A DNA stretch of 64,000 nt. It comes from Pedobacter kyungheensis (lineage in GTDB: Bacteria > Bacteroidota > Bacteroidia > Sphingobacteriales > Sphingobacteriaceae). Within the stretch, counting starts at the first letter, position 1, and each line of letters begins with the position of its first letter. A program made the translations under genes and the position numbers. The notes beneath the pieces were generated by a model. It worked only from the letters and a program-made list of their open reading frames with translations. It searched no databases and had not been told where the DNA came from. This document shows positions 51,238-59,677 of this stretch, piece by piece. Location of the stretch: NCBI RefSeq assembly GCF_000812965.1, contig NZ_JSYN01000005.1:124001-188000 (forward strand), written 5' to 3'.

Positions 51238-54200
51238 CTACAAGGCCACTTGTTCTTTTACATTTCCGGTTCTTTTTAAGGTACCCCAGGTTCCAAGCTC
51301 GCCTTTTATGGCTTTTCTAACTGAACGGAACAATACAACGTACATTAATTGTCGCCAGAAAAAGCGCTGTGGGAAAAGATAAAGCAGGTTTTTATACTTT
51401 TCTTTTTCCATGCGGAAGGCAATAGCAGCAAAAACCATATCCACCACAATAAAAATAATGTAATAGAAAAGTACCTGACCAAAACCATTGTGAAGGCTCA
51501 AAATCCCCGAAAATCCGGTTAGCGTTAAGTTATTAATGGCGCTAAGCGAAAATAAGCCGCTGATTAGCGATATCAGCATAAATAAATCGGCCAATGGAGA
51601 GAACAGCGGCAAAATGATCTGGTAAATCAGAATATTGGGCATACCCACCATACCGAAATAGCCGTATTTTTTGTTAAGCAAGGCTTTTCTGTTTTTCCAG
51701 AAACTTTGCATTACGCCAAAGCTCCAGCGGAAACGTTGCTTTAACAGCATGCTTACTGTTTCGGGTGCTTCGGTATAAGCCACAGCGGTTGCGCAGTTTT
51801 TTACTCTGTAACCGGCTCTTAAAATGCGCATGGTTAAATCACAATCTTCAGCCAGCGTATCGATGGTAAAGCCGCCCACTTCTAAAATTACATCTTTTCT
51901 AAAAGCACCAATGGCTCCCGGTACAACAGTAATGGTGTTCAACAAATCGAAAGCACGCCTGTCCATATTCTGGGCGGTAATGTACTCGATAGATTGCCAT
52001 TTGGTAATGATATTATGTGCATTCCCTACTTTAACTGTACCGGCTACTGCCGCTATTTTATCGCTGTAAAAGTAGCGCATCAGTTCCGTTACGGCATCAT
52101 TTTTAAGCTGGGTATCGGCATCAATACAAACTACAAATGCTGCACTTGCTTTCGAGATGCCAAAGTTCAAGGCCGAAGCTTTACCACCATTGGTTTTAGT
52201 GTACACTTTAACCTGCGGATGGTTTCCAAACTGGTTGTTAATAATTTCGTAGGTCTTATCTTTCGAACCATCATCTACAAAAATCAGTTCAAAATCAGGA
52301 TAATTAATTTTTAAAAGACTATTAATGGTTTGAACTGCTGTAACCTCTTCATTATAAGCGGGAATTATGATGCTTACTTTTTCAGTCGGATTTTGAATCA
52401 GTTTGCCTGCATTTTGCTTGCTTCTTTTCCTTTGCCTGATGGCAAGATAGGCGATAAACAGGGTTCTTAATATGGCCAGCACTATGGCTACAGAAAAGAT
52501 GATATTTAAAACGATGTTGCCATAGTAGAAGAAATTGATGAAAAAATAATCGCCAGAGCCTGAAAAGCCGCTATTGGCAGTCGATTTTACCGCTGGCATC
52601 AGCTCAGAACGTTTTTTGCCCATCAAATCGCCAACAGTGGTAAATGTATAACCTTTGGCTTTAAAGAATTTAATGATCCTTGGCAAAGCAGCAACAGTGG
52701 CCTCGCGGTTACCACCAGCATCGTGCAACAAAAGAATGTTGCCGTTATCCTGCTGTTTTACCACCTCATTAAAAATCTGATCGGCAGTTTTTCCGGGCTC
52801 CCAATCTTCCGGATCGATAAATTCACCGATATTAATGTAATTTTCTTTACGACTTTGGGCAACCGGTAATATTTCAGAAATATTCTGCGGTTCGGCATCG
52901 GCGTTAAATGGTGCACGGAACAAAATTGTACTGTGGCCGGTCACCGCTTCAATTAACCTTCGGGTAGCATTCAATTCGAACTTTACACGTCGTGGTCCAA
53001 TAGTCGACATATCCGGGTGGAAGAAGGTATGGTTACCAATTTCAAACCCATCATTATATTCCTGTCTTAGCAGCTCCATGTTTTGCTCGGCCATAATGCC
53101 AACGACAAAGAAACAGCCCGGAACTTTTTCTTTTTTGAGGATGTTGATCACTTGGGGGGTATAAACCGGGTCAGGGCCATCATCAAAAGTTAAGGCAATT
53201 TTTTTATCGGCTTCTCCAAATCTTTTAATTACATACTGTTCGGGTAAACGGGTGTATTCCTGATTAGCAATAGAAAAATTAGATTTGTTTAGGGTAAACT
53301 TAACCATGCCCGGCTGTGGTGTCGAAATGAGATCGAGGATTTCGCCATTACCAATGTATGAAATGCCCCCCATGTTTAATGAAGCGATTTTGCGCAGGTC
53401 GAAAGGTTTTTGCTTCAAAGTGTCCAAACTCAGGTCATTTGAAATGAAGCTCCATAAGCGTTTATCTTCCGAGCCTAAGCGCCATAGTGCAATACCAGCT
53501 ATATCCCAGTCATCAGCTTTGCGAATTAAATTGAAATAGGTCGCAGCATCAGTAAAATACACATTGTGTTTGATCCCGCTGCCATCACTGTAGCTATAAT
53601 TTAGATTGGCCGATTCGGGATCATAGTTGATCTTGCTTTTGTAATTTACAGCATTGATCATGGCTTCTTCGTAAGTAACCGATTTACCCACGCTGTTTTG
53701 CGGCCAGTCGTAACCGTAACAGGCAAGGGCGAGGATTACTTTACTCGCATCAACCTTACTGCAAATGTTATCCAGTTTTTCTTCAACCCATTCCTGGTGC
53801 GAAATATCGCCGGCATTACTCTGTTCCGTATGCTGGTCGTATGCCATCAGTACAATGTAATCGTTGTATTTCTGAAGAATCTCGGGTTTATAGTCGTCAT
53901 TTTCAGGCGAAATATCCTGCGATACAATTAGTTTTTGCGCATGAAACTGCTCGTAAAGATTTTTCATGAAAGCATTAAAACTGTCGCTGTTTTCGAGGTT
54001 AAGCTCTTCGAAATCGATATTTATACCTTTATATCCATACTTTTTTGTAATGGCAATCAAATCGCCAATCAGCTTTTGCTGGGCAGGTTGATTATTTAAC
54101 AGGCGTTTTACCGCCGCTCCATCCCAGTGGTCGGTGTTGTAATTGGAAACAACTGCAATGGCTGATTTTTTACCTGCATGTATCACTTTAAGTGCTGAGG

Positions 54201-54645
54201 TATCAGCTTTATCTACAATTGAATCGCCGTTTAAAAAGAACGATTCGGTAGCTACCATATCCAAATGGCTGATATTTCTTTTTAAGTCAGATAGTGATTC
54301 CTTTTTAATTCCTGCCCAGCTTACATAAAACGCCATGTTAATGCGTTTACTGTTGCCTCTGTGACTTAGCAGGCGGTGCTCGCGGTCTCTTTTAATCTTT
54401 TCGAGTTGTGATTTTTCGATCGAAAAGGCCTTGTATTGCTGCGATTTTTTTAGCTTATCTAACTGCTTCTGCGTTAAAGGTGTGTTGGTGTTAATAAATG
54501 GCAAATTTGGGGCTTGTACCGATGATAAGGTGTACACCACGCAAATGATTGCGATAATGAAGACTAAAAAGAAAGTGCGGCTAACCCATGTAAAGGTGTT
54601 CCAGCGGGTTTTAGTCTCAGTTTGAAATATTTGTTTTCCGGACAT
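51238..54645 (-). CDS. GH18 - polysaccharide deacetylase (CE4) - GT2 glycosyltransferase fusion
   Basis: A 1135-residue, three-enzyme membrane protein. After one N-terminal helix (about 20-40), residues 100-410 are a GH18-like hydrolase with the catalytic INIDFEEL (near 208). Residues about 480-680 are a CE4 deacetylase with TFDDGPD (485), HTFFH (538) and FRAPFN. A helix near 705-730 leads back to a cytoplasmic family-2 glycosyltransferase: VSIIIPAYNEE (753), DAD (840), EDCDL and the QxxRW motif QRFRW (970), then about three closing helices. The topology suits making a GlcNAc-type polymer inside, while the hydrolase and deacetylase work outside, like PgaC plus PgaB in one chain. Substrate inferred. 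Single gene. Confidence 0.93.
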   Translation of the reverse strand: MSGKQIFQTETKTRWNTFTWVSRTFFLVFIIAIICVVYTLSSVQAPNLPFINTNTPLTQKQLDKLKKSQQYKAFSIEKSQLEKIKRDREHRLLSHRGNSKRINMAFYVSWAGIKKESLSDLKRNISHLDMVATESFFLNGDSIVDKADTSALKVIHAGKKSAIAVVSNYNTDHWDGAAVKRLLNNQPAQQKLIGDLIAITKKYGYKGINIDFEELNLENSDSFNAFMKNLYEQFHAQKLIVSQDISPENDDYKPEILQKYNDYIVLMAYDQHTEQSNAGDISHQEWVEEKLDNICSKVDASKVILALACYGYDWPQNSVGKSVTYEEAMINAVNYKSKINYDPESANLNYSYSDGSGIKHNVYFTDAATYFNLIRKADDWDIAGIALWRLGSEDKRLWSFISNDLSLDTLKQKPFDLRKIASLNMGGISYIGNGEILDLISTPQPGMVKFTLNKSNFSIANQEYTRLPEQYVIKRFGEADKKIALTFDDGPDPVYTPQVINILKKEKVPGCFFVVGIMAEQNMELLRQEYNDGFEIGNHTFFHPDMSTIGPRRVKFELNATRRLIEAVTGHSTILFRAPFNADAEPQNISEILPVAQSRKENYINIGEFIDPEDWEPGKTADQIFNEVVKQQDNGNILLLHDAGGNREATVAALPRIIKFFKAKGYTFTTVGDLMGKKRSELMPAVKSTANSGFSGSGDYFFINFFYYGNIVLNIIFSVAIVLAILRTLFIAYLAIRQRKRSKQNAGKLIQNPTEKVSIIIPAYNEEVTAVQTINSLLKINYPDFELIFVDDGSKDKTYEIINNQFGNHPQVKVYTKTNGGKASALNFGISKASAAFVVCIDADTQLKNDAVTELMRYFYSDKIAAVAGTVKVGNAHNIITKWQSIEYITAQNMDRRAFDLLNTITVVPGAIGAFRKDVILEVGGFTIDTLAEDCDLTMRILRAGYRVKNCATAVAYTEAPETVSMLLKQRFRWSFGVMQSFWKNRKALLNKKYGYFGMVGMPNILIYQIILPLFSPLADLFMLISLISGLFSLSAINNLTLTGFSGILSLHNGFGQVLFYYIIFIVVDMVFAAIAFRMEKEKYKNLLYLFPQRFFWRQLMYVVLFRSVRKAIKGELGTWGTLKRTGNVKEQVAL

Positions 54646-54821
54646 TTTTCTGTTCTGATTTGATAGTCAAATGTCATTAACGAATATGAAGATTATGTGA
54701 AAATAAAACGGGATGAAGCTGGCGATCGTTAATTTATGCTAAATTACTCTTTTCTAGTGAAATAAGTATAAGCTTCTACTTTTTTTGTCTTTGCTTTAGT
54801 AAGCAGAAATTGTAGCAGCAT

Positions 54822-54856
54822 AAAAAAACCGGCAGATTCTACAATATGCCGGTTTT
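54822..54856 (-). terminator. Terminator of the pirin gene
   Basis: AAAACCGGCA (54825-54834) pairs with TGCCGGTTTT (54847-54856) around a 12-base loop, with a T run on the minus strand. It lies 41 bp past the pirin stop on that strand. The rest of 54646-54896 holds no gene. Confidence 0.85.
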
Positions 54857-54896
54857 CTCATTTAATGCTGATTTCAATAAATCAACGCTTATTATA

Positions 54897-55766
54897 TTAT
54901 TCTTCCAGATACCCGAAACGACCCTGGTTATAATCTTCAATGGCCTGGTGTATTTCGGCTTCGGTATTCATCAAAAACGGGCCATATTGAACAATTGGTT
55001 CGTTAAGGGGCTCGCCACTTAACATCAAAATCACACTATCTTCAAGCGCTTCGACTTCGATTGTTGTTCCTTCGTTCTTAAAATGAATAAAGCTATCTGC
55101 TGCAGCAGTATCGCTGCCATTTACTTTAATGCTTCCTTCAATTACCATAAAACCGGTATTGAAGTTGGCCGGGAAACTAAAGTTTGCTTTAGCGCCTTTA
55201 TTCAATCGTGCATTGTATACTTCAATTGGGGTAAAAGTATGGGCGCTTCCCTGTATACCCTCGTAATTGCCGGCTATAATTTCGATTTTGCCTCCGTTTT
55301 CAGGTAAATCGAAATGCGCCATATCGGCTTGTTTAATAGCCTGATAGCCAGGTTTGCCCATTTTATGTTTAGCAGGAAGGTTTACCCAAAGCTGTACCAT
55401 TTGAAAAGGACCGCCTGTTAAGCTGTACTGCGCTTCGTGGTATTCTTTGTGTAATACGCCGCCTGCAGCGGTCATCCATTGTACATCGCCGGGGTATATT
55501 ACACCGCTATTGCCAGAACTATCGTGATGGGCAACTGCACCATGATAGGCAATAGTTACCGTTTCGAAACCCCTATGCGGATGTACCCCAACACCGCGAG
55601 GCTCGCGCCTGGCCGAAAACTCAATTTTAGAGCCGTAATCCATTAAGAAAAACGGGTTCATGTCAATCTCGTATCCGCTGGGGAAAAAATTATGTACCCT
55701 AAAGCCATCACCCACCATGTGTGGAGCAGGTGCTTTAAGTATGTTATTTATTTGTTTTGTGTCCAT
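54897..55766 (-). CDS. Pirin family protein
   Basis: A 289-residue bicupin. The ATG at 55766 is chosen (MDTKQINNIL) because the longer frame from 55811 reaches into non-conserved intergenic sequence. The N-terminal cupin has the metal-binding GVHPHRGFETVTIAYHG and the partner block HHDSSGNSGVIYPGDVQWMTAAGGVLHKEYHE, split here into its two halves in the protein near residues 60-115. Some pirins have quercetinase activity, others regulate transcription. It lies in the same orientation as yceI and the Crp/Fnr gene, 66 bp downstream of yceI. Confidence 0.93.
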   Translation of the reverse strand: MDTKQINNILKAPAPHMVGDGFRVHNFFPSGYEIDMNPFFLMDYGSKIEFSARREPRGVGVHPHRGFETVTIAYHGAVAHHDSSGNSGVIYPGDVQWMTAAGGVLHKEYHEAQYSLTGGPFQMVQLWVNLPAKHKMGKPGYQAIKQADMAHFDLPENGGKIEIIAGNYEGIQGSAHTFTPIEVYNARLNKGAKANFSFPANFNTGFMVIEGSIKVNGSDTAAADSFIHFKNEGTTIEVEALEDSVILMLSGEPLNEPIVQYGPFLMNTEAEIHQAIEDYNQGRFGYLEE

Positions 55767-55832
55767 GATTGGAACCTTTCTGTAATGCGTTTGGCGTAAG
55801 GCGCTTAGCACTTATCGTCAAACGCTTATCGT

Positions 55833-56363
55833 TTATGCTTGTTTCACGAATTGTAATTCGCCTAAAATGCGTACTTCTTCACTTACCATTACACCACCGG
55901 TTTCTAAAGCTGCATTCCAGGTTAAACCAAAGTCGGTGCGGTTAATTTTTCCGCTCAAAGTAAAACCTGCTTTGGTATTTCCCCATGGGTCGGTAGCAAT
56001 ACCACCAAATTCTGCAGTTAATTTTACCGGTTTGGTTTCGCCTTTAATGGTTAAATCGCCATTAACAATGTAATCGTCGCCGTCTTTTTTTACCGAGTTA
56101 GATTTAAATTCAATGTGTGCAAATTGAGCCGCATCGAAGAAATCGCCGCTTTTTAAGTGATTATCGCGATCTGTATTACCGGTATCAATTGAATCGATAT
56201 CGCCTTTAAAAGATATTTCAGCATTTTCAAAATCATCGCCTTCTGATGATAATTCTGCCGAGAAAGATTTTAAACTACCGGTTACAGTAGTAATCATTAA
56301 GTGTTTTACTTTAAACTGTAATTCGCTGTGGGTTGGATCTAATGTCCATTTTGTAGTTGCCAT
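55833..56363 (-). CDS. YceI family lipocalin-like protein
   Basis: A 176-residue protein of the YceI family, with a beta-barrel that binds isoprenoid or other long lipids. It starts with TKWTLDPTHSELQFKVKHLMITTVTG and has NGDLTIKGETKPV and GFTLSGKINRTDFGL, all standard. There is no signal peptide, so it is cytoplasmic, unlike E. coli YceI. A -7 box lies at 56399-56406. Pirin follows. Confidence 0.93.
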   Translation of the reverse strand: MATTKWTLDPTHSELQFKVKHLMITTVTGSLKSFSAELSSEGDDFENAEISFKGDIDSIDTGNTDRDNHLKSGDFFDAAQFAHIEFKSNSVKKDGDDYIVNGDLTIKGETKPVKLTAEFGGIATDPWGNTKAGFTLSGKINRTDFGLTWNAALETGGVMVSEEVRILGELQFVKQA

Positions 56364-56398
56364 ATTTTTGTTTTTTGAGATGTTTAATATTTACAACA

Positions 56399-56406
56399 CA
56401 AAAGTA
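56399..56406 (-). promoter_or_regulatory. Bacteroidota -7 box for yceI
   Basis: The minus strand reads TACTTTTG, a perfect match to TAnnTTTG, about 36 bases before the ATG. No clear -33 TTG is at the expected distance. Confidence 0.5.
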
Positions 56407-56563
56407 CAGCGAAGGTTCTTCAGAAAAATTGATGTATGTTAAGTAATGAAAGGATGTGGAAGTAGTTGAGGGATTGGATGTTGTAAGGTTGGAAGGATTG
56501 AATGTTGGAATGTTAGCTTAGCAAAATCATTCACTCATTCAAAATTCATACATTCAAAATTAC

Positions 56564-57151
56564 CTAAGGCTTGAAATGTTTATTGGCCAGTTCTTTTCTT
56601 ACGCGGCTTAGAGATTCAGGAGTAATGCCCAGATAAGAGGCAATCATCCATTGGGGTACGCGTAAGGTAAGATTGGGATAAAGTTTAATGAAATCGAGGT
56701 ATCTTTCTTCGGCAGTTGCACTGAGCAGCATGTTAATGCGCTTTTGCATAAAGCGGATCGAATTATTCAGCAATTTGATTTGCATCGGTTGCAGGCAGGG
56801 TACTTTACTGGCAGCCTGTTCCATAAAATCGTTCGGCATCAATACGGCCTCGGTTGCTTCGATAGCATCGATAAAGAATATCGAAGGCTCGTTATTCATG
56901 TTATTGCGATCAGAGATCAGCCAGTTTTCGGGTGCAAACTGTAAGATATGTTCTTTGCCTTTTACATCGATAGAGTAGGCCCGCAACAAGCCCTTGCCTA
57001 CAAAGAAACCATGTTTAAGGTTATCGCCGGTATATTGAAGGATTTCGTTTTTTTCGAATTTCTTTACTTTTAATCCAGTCGAAATGCTTTCGAACTGTTC
57101 ATCAGTAATCTCTATTTTTTCTTGCAGGTACTTCTGAAACTGATGAATCAT
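56564..57151 (-). CDS. Crp/Fnr family transcriptional regulator
   Basis: A 195-residue regulator with a cyclic-nucleotide-binding-like barrel (about 20-115; the loop FFVGKGLLRAYSIDVKG is seen) and a C-terminal winged helix (about 140-190) with QWMIASYLGITPESLSRVRKEL, the recognition helix region. No FNR-type cysteine cluster is present, so it is not an oxygen-sensing FNR. Small Bacteroidota regulators of this kind often control neighbouring stress or pirin genes; here yceI and pirin lie just downstream. It is 12 bp after the small Cys-rich membrane-protein gene. Confidence 0.9.
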   Translation of the reverse strand: MIHQFQKYLQEKIEITDEQFESISTGLKVKKFEKNEILQYTGDNLKHGFFVGKGLLRAYSIDVKGKEHILQFAPENWLISDRNNMNNEPSIFFIDAIEATEAVLMPNDFMEQAASKVPCLQPMQIKLLNNSIRFMQKRINMLLSATAEERYLDFIKLYPNLTLRVPQWMIASYLGITPESLSRVRKELANKHFKP

Positions 57152-57163
57152 AAAAGCGTAATC

Positions 57164-57322
57164 TTATTTTTTTGCAGGTTTAATGTCCGAAAAATCTACT
57201 CCACACTTGCAATTACCGCCGCAGCCATCCTTTTTTACCTGTAAAGATTTAAAAACCAAACGGCCAACATATACCAATGCTACCGCAAAAAGTAAAAAGA
57301 CTAAAATCGTTTGAATATCCAT
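57164..57322 (-). CDS. Small Cys-rich membrane protein (FeoB-associated type), 52 aa
   Basis: The minus strand carries ATG at 57320-57322 and TAA at 57164-57166. The product has one membrane helix (residues 4-22, IQTILVFLLFAVALVYV) and a cytoplasmic tail with the cysteine cluster GCGGNCKCG (33-41), the pattern of FeoB-associated Cys-rich membrane proteins. No feoB is in the window. A perfect -7 box abuts its start codon, and the Crp/Fnr gene follows after 12 bp, so the two form an operon. Iron or redox sensing is only a suggestion. Confidence 0.75.
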   Translation of the reverse strand: MDIQTILVFLLFAVALVYVGRLVFKSLQVKKDGCGGNCKCGVDFSDIKPAKK

Positions 57323-57326
57323 AACA

Positions 57327-57360
57327 CAAATATAAGGGCTTTTGGGGTTTGGCTGTTCAA
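57327..57360 (-). promoter_or_regulatory. Promoter abutting the start of the Cys-rich protein gene
   Basis: On the minus strand TTG (57360-57358), a 23-base spacer and TATATTTG (57334-57327). Only four bases separate the box from the ATG, so the mRNA should be leaderless or nearly so. Confidence 0.6.
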
Positions 57361-57390
57361 TTGAATGTAAATTATTAGGATGCTATTTTT

Positions 57391-57564
57391 TTACCACAGA
57401 GGACACGGAGTTTTACACAAAGCAAGTAGAGCGTATTTTAGGTGTAAATAATTTAGCCACGGATTCACAGAAAGCACGGAGGGATGCGTCTCGGTTTTTT
57501 ATGTCGTGAGAAAGATTGTAACTCTGTGCACCTCTGTGCTATTTCCCTATGTACTCGGTGGTTA
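57391..57564. repeat. Dispersed repeat, copy 1 of a tandem pair
   Basis: Starts TTACCACAGAGGACACGGAG and ends GTACTCGGTGGTTA, with the ends partly inverted to each other (TTACCAC and GTGGTTA). The next copy follows after 18 bp. The stretch 57323-57780 has no other gene; the text is of the 'accacagaggacacggag' type common in Bacteroidota intergenic DNA. Confidence 0.85.
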
Positions 57565-57582
57565 GAAATGAAATTTAAATTT

Positions 57583-57738
57583 TTACGACAGAGGGCACGG
57601 AGTTTTGCACAAAGCATGTAGAGCGTATTTTAGCTGTAGATAATTTAGCCACGAATGCACGGAAGGATGCGTCTCAGTTTTTTATGTCGTGAGAAAGATT
57701 ATAACTCTGTGCACCTTTCTCTGTGTACTCGGTGGTTA
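57583..57738. repeat. Dispersed repeat, copy 2 of a tandem pair
   Basis: Shares long identical blocks with copy 1 (TAGAGCGTATTTTAG, TAATTTAGCCACG, GGATGCGTCTC, TTTTTTATGTCGTGAGAAAG, TAACTCTGTGCACCT, GTACTCGGTGGTTA) in the same order; it is about 18 bp shorter, mainly in its middle and right part. Confidence 0.85.
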
Positions 57739-57780
57739 AGAAAATGAAATAAATCGCTGTGTTTTTTCTTGGTTAAAAGG

Positions 57781-58968
57781 CTATATTTCCATAAAACCTA
57801 CCGTTCCGCCCACCCAATCAAAATTGGCATTGTAACGCACGCCAATCATTTTACCACGGCTTAAGCGGGCCAGATTAATGCAGAGCTGGGGTTCGCCACC
57901 ATCAGGCCATAAATACATCATCCTGATTTCGGCTTTTACACCGCCATCGGGCGATTGTACCGCGGGTTCATAATTGACTTTTCTTTGTAAAATCCAGTTT
58001 TCGGGATCTTTAATGCTGGTGATATCTGATGCGCTTACATCAATAATTACACCCATGCCGGCGAAAGAGAATAAAGGTTTTAGCACGTAGTTTTCTAAAT
58101 CGGCAGGCAGCGTTTCTATTTCGTTTAAAAAACGTGTTTCGGGTACAAACTCACTCTTTAAAAATGGCATGGTATATTTGCTGATCCGGTAAAACCAGTT
58201 GGGATGGGTTACCCATTCAATATCCAGTTCTTCGCGCGGATCGAAACTGTTTTCGAAAATTCGGGTATCGTTAGCTACTTCATCAAATATCAATCGGTTA
58301 TAAATCCTTTTTAGCTGTATTTGTCTGCCCCCTTCTTCGTAAAATAATTGCCTGCCAATTTTTTTAATGTCTTCCAAAGCCAAAATCTTGATCCCAAGCA
58401 TTTTTTGTGTAACGAAAAAATCGATAGCTGTTTTCTGATTATGTGCATCAACATCCATTAGCGCCACTTCTTCAGGCTGATGCTTACCTATAATTACTTC
58501 TTTAAGCAGCGCGATGTATTTTTCTTCGGTAAATCCGTTTAAGAAATGATTTACAGTATCATCAATCCCAAAACTGCTTTTAAAAGTTTTAGCCAGGTGG
58601 TGCTGAAAGCCATATAAGGATGGGAAGCCCTGCATTTCGATTAACATGGGGCTAAGCTCACCAGCATCGTTTTTACAAATGCCGAAATCGAAAGTCAGAA
58701 AATGGGGCTGTTCATTTTCGTTAGGCACTTTCCAATCTGCCGGGATGGCTTTATCAGTTAAAGCTTTAAAATCAGGCTGTTTAATCAGTTTTATGATCTC
58801 TTCACCTGCCGCAATTAGTTTTTCTTTTAAGCCTTGCGGCACAAAAATCGGGGTTTCTGCAACGCGGAAAGGAATTTCAGGATAACCTTCACCAAGTTGG
58901 GTTAAAAAAGCATTATACTTTTCTGTGGTAAACTGTTGGTTGTATTTTTGGCGTTGTGCAGGTATCAT
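57781..58968 (-). CDS. ATP-grasp superfamily protein
   Basis: A 395-residue protein whose second half has ATP-grasp features: the ATP-binding Lys in YVLKPLFSFAGMGV, the hinge WILQRKV, acidic and Arg metal/phosphate ligands in AEIRMMYLW and the final NxARLSRG. The first half has no domain I can name. Such enzymes join a carboxylate to an amine or thiol with ATP. It is the last gene of the six-gene operon, 15 bp after the membrane protein gene, and its C-terminal stop is followed by the tandem repeat. Substrate unknown. Confidence 0.8.
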   Translation of the reverse strand: MIPAQRQKYNQQFTTEKYNAFLTQLGEGYPEIPFRVAETPIFVPQGLKEKLIAAGEEIIKLIKQPDFKALTDKAIPADWKVPNENEQPHFLTFDFGICKNDAGELSPMLIEMQGFPSLYGFQHHLAKTFKSSFGIDDTVNHFLNGFTEEKYIALLKEVIIGKHQPEEVALMDVDAHNQKTAIDFFVTQKMLGIKILALEDIKKIGRQLFYEEGGRQIQLKRIYNRLIFDEVANDTRIFENSFDPREELDIEWVTHPNWFYRISKYTMPFLKSEFVPETRFLNEIETLPADLENYVLKPLFSFAGMGVIIDVSASDITSIKDPENWILQRKVNYEPAVQSPDGGVKAEIRMMYLWPDGGEPQLCINLARLSRGKMIGVRYNANFDWVGGTVGFMEI

Positions 58969-58983
58969 AGGTTTGTAATTTGG

Positions 58984-59670
58984 TCAATACTTAGAAAGTA
59001 ATGCATCTTGATATAAATCCGTCGGTTTTAAATCATGTTCGGCTACAAAACAACATCGAATAACCTTTGTGATTTCTCTTTTATTTATAGTGTTCTGATT
59101 TCGTCTAGCCTGTAAATAATGTTCTCTGACTACTTTTTTAACAAGATTTTCAATTGAAATTAATTCAATTTCCTGTTGAAGTTTGGTTGCGATCCAATTA
59201 AAAATCAAGCAACTCAAAATTCCTGTTAAAGCAAATTTCCAGTTAAAGAAAAAAGCTACCAATGAGATTAGGAAACCAGCAATAATGGAAAGCAAAAGCC
59301 ATGTTTTCATGGTTAAAAAATTAACAGGTATAGCTAGTTCTCTTTGAAATGCTTTTATTTTCTTTCTACGCCCAAGTCTTGGGAAAATTTCATCCAGGCG
59401 AGTGTTGGGTTTAATATTTTTCCTATCTATTTTTTGCGAAATAGCAATGGCATTGCGAATCTTATAAAAGGCCTGTTGAGTCGTACAGCTTTCTTCATTT
59501 TTATAAGGAATATTTTTTTCAAAAACCTCACAGATTTCGCCGAATGTTTTTACTTCTCCAAATGCATCTGACGGTAGTGTTATTTCAAAAGATTTAGCTA
59601 CACTTGCCAAAGTGTGTTCAATGTCTTGTAATTCAATATCTTCAAGTTTATAATCTTCCTTTATATCCAT
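58984..59670 (-). CDS. Membrane protein with acyl-carrier-like N-terminus, unknown function
   Basis: I use the ATG at 59670 (228 residues) because the longer frame overlaps the amidotransferase gene; the gap is then 7 bp. The N-terminal part (about 10-55), with LEDIEHTLASVAKSFEITLP and FGEVKTFGEICEVFE, resembles an acyl carrier protein helix bundle but lacks the DSL serine that carries phosphopantetheine. Two hydrophobic segments (about 124-142 and 145-163) follow and a basic tail. Function not known; its place inside a ligase operon suggests a scaffold or membrane anchor for the pathway. Confidence 0.65.
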   Translation of the reverse strand: MDIKEDYKLEDIELQDIEHTLASVAKSFEITLPSDAFGEVKTFGEICEVFEKNIPYKNEESCTTQQAFYKIRNAIAISQKIDRKNIKPNTRLDEIFPRLGRRKKIKAFQRELAIPVNFLTMKTWLLLSIIAGFLISLVAFFFNWKFALTGILSCLIFNWIATKLQQEIELISIENLVKKVVREHYLQARRNQNTINKREITKVIRCCFVAEHDLKPTDLYQDALLSKY

Positions 59671-59677
59671 AAATAAA

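Noticed and set aside
57391..57738. Repeats considered as a CRISPR array
   Set aside because: There are only two long, diverged copies with no regular short repeats and spacers, and no cas genes nearby.
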